A stretch of DNA of 64,000 bases from the NCBI GenBank assembly GCA_947652605.1, contig OX393576.1, positions 12,674,575 to 12,738,574 of the forward strand, given 5' to 3'. The DNA is from Elmis aenea. Its lineage: Eukaryota > Arthropoda > Insecta > Coleoptera > Elmidae. The position numbers were made by a program, and so were the translations under genes. The notes beneath the pieces are model-generated. The model was not told where the DNA came from, did no database searches, and saw only the letters and a program-made list of their open reading frames with translations. This document shows, in pieces, positions 10,244 to 20,634 of this stretch (its first letter is position 1; every line of letters begins with the position of its first letter).

Positions 10244-11938
10244 TACAGGGTGTCCCCGTTATCACCGCGAATATTTTAAGTGGTGATAGAGGACCTTTTT
10301 CTAAGAAAAAATTTCAAGTAAAATTTTTTCCTAAAATTAAATGCTAAGCTGATATCAACACTTACTTGATTTTTTTACACTTCTGCATTTAAAAGGCTCT
10401 GTAGCCGAAAATATCAATTTTATCGTAAAATACCTTAAAGCTTTTTAATATAACATGAAATTCTCTACAAAATTTGTTCGATTTATATTTTGTCTACAGG
10501 CAATGGTTTGAGAGTTATAAAGCAGTTTGTACAAAAAAATGTAAAAAATTTACAAAATGTAATTGTTTCTTAGACTTTGCAACCGCTGTATCTTTAAAAC
10601 GAAATGTTGTACAAAAAAACCGATGGCCCATTCCGGATAGCAAATTTTATGGGCTACAACTTTGGTCAAGTGAAATTTTTTGAAAATCAAACCGATTTTC
10701 CGGAAAAGCTGAAAATAAGGAGTAGAGTGCAAAAACAAAATTTCCTAAAAATATTGTTTTTTATTTAAAAATGCTTTTAAAGAGAGTGCGATTACGTAAT
10801 TGAATGATGGAGGACATTTTGAACACTTATTGAAGTAATTTTGAGGTTACATGTTAATTTTATTGCGTCCAGATGGATTTGCATTGTTTTGCATTTTATC
10901 GTTTTCGAAAAACAAAAACTCCCGGTAATTATGATATTTTGTATTTAAAAATGCCATAGCATCGGCAAAATTCATAAAATTATGTATCTCATCAGTTTCA
11001 AAGCTTTTTATGAAGTTTGAAATTCTTCAAAAAACCACCCCTTATCATTTTTTTAAGGAGCTAACGAACAAATTTAACAAAAAATTGTAAAATTGCATAT
11101 AAATAAGTTATGTAAATTTTTAAAAACGCCGCATTTTTTTAACGAAACGTCGTAGAGCAAAACGGATGCCTATTGCGGATAAGGCATTTAACAGACTACA
11201 ACTTCGGTAAATATGTTGTTCAATAAAACTAAATGTATCATAGAAATGTTTATAATAGTGAAAAGGTGAAAAAAAAAAACGATAAAATGCAAAACAATGC
11301 AAATCCATCTGGACGCAATAAAATGAACATGTAACCGCAAAATTACTTCAATAAGTGTTCAAATTGACCTCCATCATTTTCAATCACGTAATCGCACTCT
11401 CTTTAAAAGCATTTTTAAATACAAAACAATATTTGTAGGAAATTTTGTTTTTGCACTCTATTCCTTATTTTCAGCTTTTCCGGAAGATCGTTTGATTTTC
11501 AAAAAATTTCACTAGACCAAAGTTGTAGCCCATAAAATTTGCTATCCGGAATGGGCCGTCGGTTTTTTTGTACAACCTTTCGTTTTAAAGATACAGCGGT
11601 TGCAAAGTCTAAGAAACAATTAAATTTTGTAAATTTTTTACATTTTTTTGTACAAACTGCTTTATAACTCTCAAACCATTGCCTGTAGACAAAATATAAA
11701 TCGAACAAATTTTGTAGAGAATTTCATGCTATATTAAAAAGCTTTAAGGTATTTTACGATAAAATTGATATTTTCGGCTACAGAGCCTTTTAAATGCAGA
11801 AGTGTAAAAAAATCAAGTAGATGTTGATATCAGCTTAGCATTTAATTTAAGGAAAAAATTTTACTTGAAATTTTTTCTTAGAAAAAGGTCCTCTATCACC
11901 ACTTAAAATATTCGCGGTGATAACGGGGACACCCTGTA
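10244..11938. mobile_element. Large foldback element (arms about 670 bp)
   Basis: TACAGGGTGTCCCCGTTATC at the left is the complement of the right end; TA flanks both. Arms run about 10244-10915 and 11270-11938 with a roughly 355-bp unpaired centre. The two arms yield near-identical 69-residue mirror ORFs (10474-10683 and 11499-11708), which is explained by the inverted duplication and not by coding selection. Confidence 0.9.
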
Positions 11939-11949
11939 TAAGGGTTTAA

Positions 11950-12300
11950 TTATTATTTTTTGATTATCGAGAAGTTGGAGCACTTCAATGTTGGAATATC
12001 TATGGAGCCTCTCCTCATGGCTTTTGGCAGCTTTTTAAAGTTTTTCCTGGACAGATTCAATCTGGAGTTCCCGGTGTAAATTGCTTTTCCGAACATACGA
12101 AGGAGCATTTACTATGCTCCTTAATACACGGTTTTGGAATTTTTGAAGACAGCTGTAGTTGCTTTTTTTGGTACAGCCCCATAGTTATAGACCATATGTC
12201 CAAACAGGGTTGAGCACCTGTTTGTATAGGAGCAGTTTGTTTTGGATAGAAAGCTGGGAATTTCTTCCTATCAGTCATATCTCTATATTTTATCTTCAGC
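11950..12300 (-). pseudogene. Jockey-like LINE RT fragment
   Basis: The minus-strand translation gives LLLYKQVLNPVWTYGL, LWGCTKKSNY and FQNRVLRSIVNAP in order with at least one stop, the thumb/C-terminal part of a jockey-clade reverse transcriptase. The same family is at 60330-60990. It lies directly beside the foldback at 10244-11938. Dead fragment. Confidence 0.8.
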
Positions 12301-12529
12301 TGCTCCGTTTTTTTTGACGTGTTCTATTTTATATGAATTTTATTTATACGTCTAAATCAAAACAAGAATTTTGATGGGACATGTAATAATTATAATTGTG
12401 AACATTTATATGAAAAAATTTTACTTCTCAATAAGGTCAGTTTGACCTTCGCGTACAACGCTTATATGTATAGGTACGAATATACGGCACTTGTTTATAA
12501 CAGTTGTCAATGTAATACAATCTTTAATA

Positions 12530-12752
12530 CACCCTTTGTCCCGAATTTTGTTGACTGGTGTCGGGAAAAATACAATTTACGTATACCTTTTTCAAAATCG
12601 CTTCAAAAATCTCGGTCGAAGAATTTTTTGTGTCCAAAATCGTATTAAAATGTAGTTGAAGAATCAAGCTTTACAACACCATTACTGATTTACATATGGC
12701 TCCACTAGCAGCGTTACAAAAAATTATTCTACAAAATTCGGGACAAAAGGTA
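12530..12752. mobile_element. Small inverted-repeat element
   Basis: CCTTTGTCCCGAATTTTGT near 12533 and its complement near 12732 face each other about 200 bp apart. The ORF across the left half is not credible as a gene. Non-autonomous element of unknown class. Confidence 0.5.
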
Positions 12753-12780
12753 AAAATAAATAATAGCTAGCAAGGCTATC

Positions 12781-13250
12781 CAATGTAGGTACTATCAGCA
12801 TTCTGCGCAGTATCAATATCGCGTTTCATCAGTCTGTGACTATGATAGTTCATCGGACGGTTAGTCGGCTGTTCAACTATTATAAAATTAATACATGAAC
12901 CAGTCACAGTACGGTCAAAAGAGTACGTGAATGAAGGCATGTACTAGCGCTTGGATTTTTACACGCATGCGCTGCTCATAACTAACGTGAGCTCTGGTAG
13001 CTATGTATCGCCCTCCCAAGCCCACTTAGTACTGGATTTTTAAGGTGTTTACCCTTGCGACGCGCACATTTCTATGAACCCAATAGACACAAATATCATT
13101 TACAGTTAGGCCAGTTGTAAAAGCGTTCCAACAATGGCTAATACTGGTCAATACATTTATTAGTGCATAGTTCACGCATGCGAATAAACCAGTTTATGTA
13201 TTTATACATGGATTGGTTTTAAATCGCTTGTTGGAACCAACCTAATAAGC
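12781..13250. mobile_element. Dispersed MITE, copy 1
   Basis: Shares about 450 bp with 40360-40810, including GTGAGCTCTGGTAGCTATG, TTTTACACGCATGCGCTG and AAGGTGTTTACCCTTGCGA. Inverted ends of the CAACAAGCGATTTAAAACCA type enclose 12868-13245. No coding capacity. Confidence 0.75.
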
Positions 13251-15109
13251 AGTTTGCCAACGTCCACTGTTGTTGTTCATCCTGTTTGGTTTTCACTACA
13301 AACCGTTTCTATGTAACCGGTTCGGTTCAAAATTCGGCTCCAGTCGGTTTCATAGTCGTAAAATAAGCACTATTATTTTTACCTTTTTATTAAATTTCTT
13401 GAAAGTTAGTAAATGTTTTTCAAGAAATTAGAGATACACATTTTTTTCTCTAAGTATTGTGAGGCAAATTTCTTTAGAAAAAAGCCTCAGAATGGCGAAA
13501 AGCAGGTTAAATAGAACTTTATAAAAAGTGCAAAAACTGCAACTTTTATAATGAGTTTTATACAGCGTTAACAAGTTCGTTAATTAGGTTTGGCGTTTAA
13601 GTCATAAAATCTTCTAAAGCAAATTGAAGAAGACGTGTTAATGTGTATCGGATTAACGTAATTTTTAGTTTGTGAAAACTTTCTACCTTATGTTATATGT
13701 ATATTGTTAATTTAACGTAATAATGTTAACATTACAAATCTGTTAATTATATTAAATATATTAGATTATAATATCACCACCGCTTTGCAATTTTAAGGTA
13801 TAATAAGATTATCATCCAGCTCGCCAATTAAAACAGCTTTTTTAAAGTTCATTGCTTTAGTTCTTTTTTATTAATTCTTTTTTTTGTGAATATAATATCT
13901 GTCGTTGTTCGTGCTCTTCTCAATTACAACTTTTCTACTACTAATAAGTGCTTAGTGATAGCTTTTAGGTTTTTATTCAGAATTGTTCAGACATAGTAAA
14001 GCTCACATTCAATTGGGTAAATCTGTGTATAATGATCTCATTTACATTTGTCTATACGAGTATTATTAAAAGTAGGTATTATGTTAGACTTTCATCGATG
14101 CTGTAAAACGTTTTTCCTACGTATACTTAGCAATGATCAAAGATTTCATTTGTAAGAATAGTTTTTAACAGTTCAATATTTTTGCTATAGTAGCACTCCT
14201 TACTGAGTCGATAGTTTTTAAATAACTCTAAGTACTTAATCGTTTTCTGATTAGTATTAAAGTAATTACTAATATAATTGCTAGTCTTGTTAAGTAGGTC
14301 ATTAATTATAAAAATTTTAATACCGTAAGAAAATAAGTTGCTATTTTATATTTATTTTTCATATCACGTTATTACTACTGTTTTTGAGAAATATTGTAGA
14401 CTGTATGCATCTTATTGAAAGACATTTCGTAGTCTTTATAATAAAGAAGATAAGTTGAAAAAAACTTGTCATTCCGATACATTTAACATAAAATAGCAGA
14501 TAATATTCGAAAGTACAATCTCTTGTCGTGTTTTTATAACGCAATTTCTGTGAATTTTTATCTGATAAAATTTCCATTTTAAGTGGTAGGTTTTTATCGC
14601 ATGTAAACGGATTTGTGTTGAATTCCATTTTTCTGCTTATATATTGAAATCGACTACGACTATATCCTTGGAATATTAACAAATGTAGCGGTACTACAAT
14701 TTGGAAAACTGCTTATAAGAAGCAGGAAAGGGTGTTGCGTACGTATGATCATTTGTGCTGATGATATTTACCAATAATGGATAGTTGGAAAGGGTGGAAT
14801 ATTCGCTGGATTTTAGTTAGGCTGTACTGCGGTTTGTTATTACGAAGAAACGGAGTTGACTTTTGGTCTCTAGAGGAACCGCTGTCTGTACGATTCGACA
14901 AAATCTCATTTGTCATTTTGAGGTGCTGACCCAGAATAGTTATACCAAAGAACACTAAGCTTTCACTTGATTTACAATATTTTTACTTAAGAGGAGCGCC
15001 ATTACTTTGAAATACGGGTGCCACATATATCATTACCACCTTGAATATCTATAGCATGTAAACAAAAGAAGTAACTGAAACGAATTTTTCTTTTCATTCA
15101 AAGTAATCC
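13251..15109. other. No gene seen; AT-rich
   Basis: Nothing recognised. Open frames at 14359-14682 and 14749-14955 (minus) show no motif and no convincing splice context. 13310-13360 carries AACCGGTTCGGTTC words like those near 10080-10170, possibly ends of a further element. Confidence 0.5.
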
Positions 15110-15325
15110 TCCCGTATTCTAAAAACGTTTCCAGTTCAGAATTTATTTTTCGTACACTTTTGAGAAATCGTTTTTTGTTATTCTGTTTTAATGCACTTAT
15201 TACAGTATTATTTAATTCTTGACCAGACTTAAAATGTCGTTCCTCAAGGTGTTTCTTAACTTTCAGAAATAAAAAGAAGTCAAATCTGGTGAATACGGTG
15301 GATGGGGCAGCACTTTAAATCCTGT
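15110..15325 (-). pseudogene. Mariner-like transposase remnant (C-terminal)
   Basis: Minus-strand reading gives HPPYSPDLTSFYF, then after a frameshift LKVKKHLEERHFKS and a helical tail. The block matches the HPPYSPDL-x-xxDFFLFPKLKK region of mariner (DD34D) transposases, with the third catalytic Asp position inside SPDL. Stops and shifts show it is dead. Confidence 0.8.
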
Positions 15326-15715
15326 AGACCGGTGCACACGAACTCAACAAAATCAAACTCAAACTTGTTTTTGGGTTAAGCATTTTATTCTGAACAAAAA
15401 AAGTATCCTTACCTTTCTTCATATCTGCCACGGTTTGGCGCGGAACAGGGCAGTACTAGTTTTTAAAAAAATAAAATCTATTGAAACTTAACCCCCACAA
15501 CTCCGCCACTGGTTGCTTGTGGGGCTTGACATTCCTTCCGAATGTGGTAACCAAATTTGGTTTAAATATACATATCTACTGGTTGAGAAACGGTTAAAAA
15601 TTATCTGTATTTTTAAAATGAAGCGTTTATGGACCCATGTTGAGCTGGAATATTCGCTTTAAAATAAGTTTTTGCATCGACTGTCTTGCTACAAAAAAGT
15701 GGACCACCCTGTATA

Positions 15716-16824
15716 TGCAGGGTGACACAGTTTGACTGGCGCACCCCTATATCTTTGTTATTTTAAGTGGAAACCCCTATAAACCTTATATTTTTGTAAA
15801 TCGTGGAAAACTCTCTATCGATGTGTATTTAATCCTTATTTGGCATACAGTTATTTGTAACAAAAAATAACAAGTTATGCCTTTTATCTGCGTTAATGAC
15901 TTCTAATAAGCAAAAAGCGTAAACAGATTTCTGGACCTTTTTTGTAAACTATGAACACTTGTATTATTTGATTACGAAAATTTTGTTACAAATAATTGTA
16001 TGCCAAATAAGGACTAAATAAATACACATTTGAGAGAAATTTATTACTTAACCAAAGAAAATAATCTAAAAATATTTGCTAAGTGAACAATGTTAATGCA
16101 TTCCTAACATTTATTATTATCTATTTTTTAATTAAATCCCTTTAATAGTAATTTCATGCGGTTTACTTACGTGCTTCCAAGGAAAAAGGGAGAAAGACAA
16201 TTATTTACCATGCCGATTAGGATTTGTTTTAAATAAAATATTTGTTTTTGCCATTTTTAACAACAATTGTTTCAAAAAAGTGTTATTTATACATTGTCGA
16301 ATTCAGAACAAAATGCTCTACAAATTGGCGTTAAAATCAGATATAGCGTACATAAGAAAAAATTGACCTGATGATAGTTGTAAAAAAAACGAAACGACGC
16401 ACGGAAAATATAATTGGGGATTCTAATTCCTTGCAAAAAGTGGTCATAAAAAAGTTTTTACAGTAAAGAAATTCGACATCAAATGAAAAAGTTACGGGCA
16501 AAAAACAAAAATCCACTTTTTTACTTTTTTCCCTATATCTCAAAAACTAAAAGAGCTAGATAAGTTCTGTTTGCTTCAAATTATTAAGCACCTGAATATA
16601 CAACTTTGCCCCAATTTAACCGAAGTCGTAACCCTTACCGTTTACGAGATCCCCATAGTGGCCCTTGAAAAACGAGAACCCTGTATATCATCGTAAAAAA
16701 AAAACATTTGAAACTCGTTCGATAGAGAATTTTCCACGATTACAAAAATATAAGGTTTATAGGGATTTCCTCTTGAAATAACAATGTTATAGGGTTGCGA
16801 CAATCAAACTGAATCATCCTGTAT
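15716..16824. mobile_element. Foldback element with nested palindrome
   Basis: GCAGGGTGACACAGTTTGAC at the left pairs with the right end at 16700-16824 over about 110 bp. Inside, 15810-15865 and 15977-16037 form a second inverted pair. A single related arm is at 30203-30310. No ORF. Confidence 0.75.
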
Positions 16825-17399
16825 AGATTGCCATTCAAAAAGCAAACGTTGATGTAACTTTCGGTTCAACCGAAATGTAAATTTTCGTACAAGATGTGCA
16901 GAATTTATCTTTTATGACTCAAACGAGTTCCTAGAATTTAAACTTGAAAAAAAGCAAGAAAAATAATAGGAACGTACTGATTTTGTTGTGACTATCTAGT
17001 TCATCTTACCATGTCAACTAAAACAAATTGAATTTAGTGCAGCAGTGGCAATATAACAATAGGTTATTTGACATTCATTTACATACAAATATGCATAAAA
17101 GAAGAGAACTCGAGACGTTTGTTGCGACACGGGACAAGTTATATTACGCGTAACATCGAACCAGTAGCCTGGAAAACACGTCTTTATAAGAAATTTATTA
17201 TTAGGATTCAGAGTCGTCCATCACTAAAGAAGAAGTTTCTAAGCATGTCTTTAGCAGACCCACGTTGCTGTAAACCTAAGTTTAGAACTTGAATAACTGG
17301 TTTAATTGTTTTTGTCTATATTTAAGAACTAAGCTGAAACGGCAGTACATTTTTTAAAAATTAATTAACGTCATTAAATAATTTAATTTGTATAAAGAA

Positions 17400-18758
17400 T
17401 TTTTGTAGAAAAAATAGTACCAGTTTCGAGACTTTTGCTTTTTCGTCTGCAGTTTTCTTAATTACTTATTTATTCACATGCAGTTTTCGTAGTAACGATC
17501 ATCTTCGGCAACGATTTACATTTAAAATAATGTTTATGTACTTTAATGACATTTTTTATTAGTAAAATAACGTTTTTTAATTTGTCTGAAGTATAGCCTT
17601 CCTCTCTATTTATAGAAGAAATTTGTGTTTATACACTTTTTATTGGCGCTCTAATAATTCTTTTATGGTGGTGCGCTTTTTTATTTCATATAATTACTTT
17701 CTAAAGTGTATTAGAGGTTTATTAATTCTCATATTCTTTATCACAGCCTGGTCATAATCCCTGTTAGCCATCCTAAATTCTCTTTTCAGTTTTTTTATTT
17801 TTCTAGGTTTTCTCTATCTTCCCTTCATTTCCATTCCTTCCCTTTGGTTATTATTATATTAAATCCCACTTTGACATTTTTACCACTCTCTCTTTCTGTC
17901 TGCTCTTATTCTGATCAGCCTTTGCATTTCTCTTTCCTTCTCTGTTAAATCACTGTTGATAAATATTTGACTTTCTTTAACATTTTTTAGTTTCAACTTA
18001 TTTACCATGATCAGTTCCTTGTTTCTTTGGCTATTCACTTTTACTAGGCAAATCCTTGCACCAAGTTTATGCACTATTTTTATCTGCGTCTCGAAATTTA
18101 AAAACGTATTCATTGCTTGCTGTTAAGGTCTTGAAGTCTGTTGTAGTAATGGGTAGACCTGTCACTATTGTGTTATTATCCTTTGCTTTCTTTTCTAGTT
18201 GTTCTATTCTATTAGCCACATTCCGTAACTCTTTCCTAGTTTTGTCCTGTTCTTTTGATATGTTTACGTTATCCTGCTTCAGTTTTCTGTTTCCTTGTTT
18301 TAATTGCAAAATCTCTTTTTAAAATTCCCTCTGTGCTTTTCTTACTTCTTTTAGCTCTGTTAAGTTTTTTTTTTTTACTTTATTTCTGACTTTATTTTCC
18401 GTAATAATGCCATCAATCCGACTTTTCGTCATTTTTATCATACAGCTTAGGAGAGAAAAGGACTGATTACTATAACTAACTATAACGTCTAATAATTGTT
18501 TAAATTAGTGTTTCTGCACACGAATTTTAAAGTTTTGTTTGGGTTCTTCACAAGTACAAATGATTTTGTAAATTCCTTTACATTTGCAAAAAAAAAGAGT
18601 TTGGTTTTGGTACGAATTGGAAGTCGTTATTTTAACGTTGTTGCTTATAACGATTGTTGCTGCGAGAGTTATAAGTGAATAAACGAATAATTAAGAAAGC
18701 TAACGATGAAGGGACGGGAGTCTCGAAACTGGTTTAGATTTTCTACAATAGTTATTTA
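17400..18758. mobile_element. Inverted-repeat pair enclosing LINE ORF1 remnant
   Basis: About 110-bp ends (CCAGTTTCGAGACT with TTGTAGAAAA outside and TTATTCAC inside) occur at 17400-17515 and, inverted, 18645-18758. The interior holds a decayed ORF1-type gene on the minus strand. Either a composite element or two opposed LINE ends. Confidence 0.7.
17790..18440 (-). pseudogene. LINE ORF1-like protein remnant
   Basis: In three shifted frames the minus strand gives a Lys/Glu-rich coiled coil (LKQGNRKLKQDNVNISKEQD, then RIEQLEKKAKDNNTIVTGLP), then KIVHKLGARICLVKV and FINSDLTEKEREMQRLIRI. This order (coiled coil, IVVTGL strand, K-x-G-x-K-x-C-IVE strand, YINNDLTxKERE helix) is that of the ORF1 protein of insect LINEs often annotated with an endonuclease-reverse transcriptase. 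At least two frameshifts. The RT part is not adjacent. Confidence 0.75.
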
Positions 18759-18852
18759 TGTATCAAGGCCAAAAAGTGTAACTTTTCCGGCCGCGTCTGG
18801 TTTGCAAACAGGCAAGGCCGAAAAAGTACGTTTTGGCCGAGGTGCATATTAC

Positions 18853-19143
18853 ATTTTTTGTGCGATCGAATTAAAAACAATTTAAATTTTTAGTAATTTT
18901 CAAAATTATAGGTTAGAAACTACGTGACATTCTGTCACTGACAGATGACGGCGTATGTACTGCATTACCGGCCCTCTCCTTAGCAACGGCCGTAAAAGTT
19001 ACTTTTTCGGCCGTTGCTAAGGGTAACGGCCTGAAAAGTAACTTTTACGGCCGTTGCTAAGGATAGGGCCGGTAATGCAGTACTTTATGGTTGCTAACGC
19101 GTCCGTCAAACAGCTGTTTCTAGTACGATCGCACAAAAAAGAA
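18853..19143. mobile_element. MITE with GC-rich inner palindrome
   Basis: TTTTTTGTGCGATCG near 18854 and CGATCGCACAAAAAA near 19125 are inverted ends. Between them 18957-19083 is an almost perfect 127-bp palindrome beginning GTACTGCATTACCGGCC, built from CTTAGCAACGGCCGT blocks. No coding capacity. Confidence 0.75.
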
Positions 19144-20477
19144 ATTTTTTACAGATAAATCATGTTTAAATCAGCCTATTAATATTCTATTTAAAAAAAT
19201 TGTTAATAATTTACAAAATTATCAAACACATTGAGGTATTTTTACATCAATGACAAATTTAGTACAAAAAAATTCAGTATTCAATTTGTAAATTAAAAAT
19301 GAAGTCGTATGTTCACAGTTCACACCCTACCTCCCAGAAGGCCACTCTTAACATTTTTGCACGAATTGAACATTAATTGAGATGATATAAAAGCAATGGT
19401 AATCATGTTTAAGGCTAAATTATTGAATTACCGTAAGAGTGCAGTTGTTTTACATTTGATATATTCCCCAACTGCACAAAATAAGCTTTCTAAATGGCCG
19501 TACGTGTTAATCGGAGCTTCTGTTGGCTCTGCCGTAGTTTTAAAAATATCGCTTATGGAATTAAATACCTGTGTTTACAGACAGTTTTATAAATCGTTTA
19601 TGTCACATATTAAAGCAGTTAAGGTGCCTTTTTATAAACGCTAATACAGATTGATGGAGAATGTAATTTTGCATTAGAAAATTAAAAAAAAGTTTGGGCA
19701 TCGTATTTGAGAAAAACGAGTTTTAGTGGTCTGAAGTTGTATTAAAAGAAAATTAAATTTTGGACACCCTGTAGGTAATGCATCGATTGGAAAAATTCCA
19801 GGATGTACTCCAAGGTTTCTCCTATGCATGGTCTAAATTTGAGGGTTTTCTCTTAAAAAATGGCGGCGGTAGATAATATTAAGCATCACGATGAAAATCA
19901 AAAAAATTTCAAAAAAGTCCAAAAATCTAAAAAATGACCACTTAGGTATAGGGAATGCTAACAGAAGTCCCTCTAAAATAACGTTTTAAATCCAAATACG
20001 CAATAAAAAATAGACCATTGTATTTGAAATAAGAAAGTAGACGTCAACTTCCGGTATTTCCGGAAGTGTCGCCATATTGAAAATATTTTCAATAAACAGA
20101 TCAGATGCCATTATGGCCATAACCAACATTTCAGATCCATACCCTTTTTCATTCTTCATATATTTTTAAGTCCTGGTCTCTGTCAATCACCCTGTATTAT
20201 ACAGTAAGAAATAAACAAAGCATAACAAACTTATAGAACGTTTTTATTTGTTTAATTGTCTTACTTATTGATAATTCCTATAATCTTTATTTTGTTTAAA
20301 AATTCGACCCCAGGAGTTTGCGTAGAGTCATGTCATGTAACCTGGTTAATCCTTTATGTTATTTTAAGTTCAAGCACTAATTTCAAAAGTCTATCAATAA
20401 AACATTTGTCGATATGCAAATCCAAATATTGGCCCCATTCTAACATTAAACGTGCTAATTGAATATGCAAAATTTGT
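19144..20477. other. No gene seen; foldback-type ends
   Basis: Single CACCCTGTA ends at about 19764 and 20188 point the same way and have no partner. The 82-codon frame at 19396-19644 has no motif. Confidence 0.5.
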
Positions 20478-20634
20478 AGTAAGTTAGTAGTAAGTTAGCT
20501 TTATTTTTAGCAATTGCTATTACATTGTAACATAATTTAATAATAGTAAATATAATAAAAATAAAAATAAAAATAGAATGAAATAAAATAAAAATCTAAA
20601 AATCTTCTAAATTCTAAGTATCTAAGATAACAGT

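Noticed and set aside
10474..11708. Two near-identical 69-residue proteins (10474-10683 + and 11499-11708 -)
   Set aside because: They are the same sequence read from the two arms of one foldback element. No start context, no splice sites, and the opposite strand is equally open.
12057..12278. Minus-strand ORF MTDRKKFPAFYPKQ...
   Set aside because: Wrong frame of the jockey-like RT fragment; the RT signature is in another minus-strand frame.
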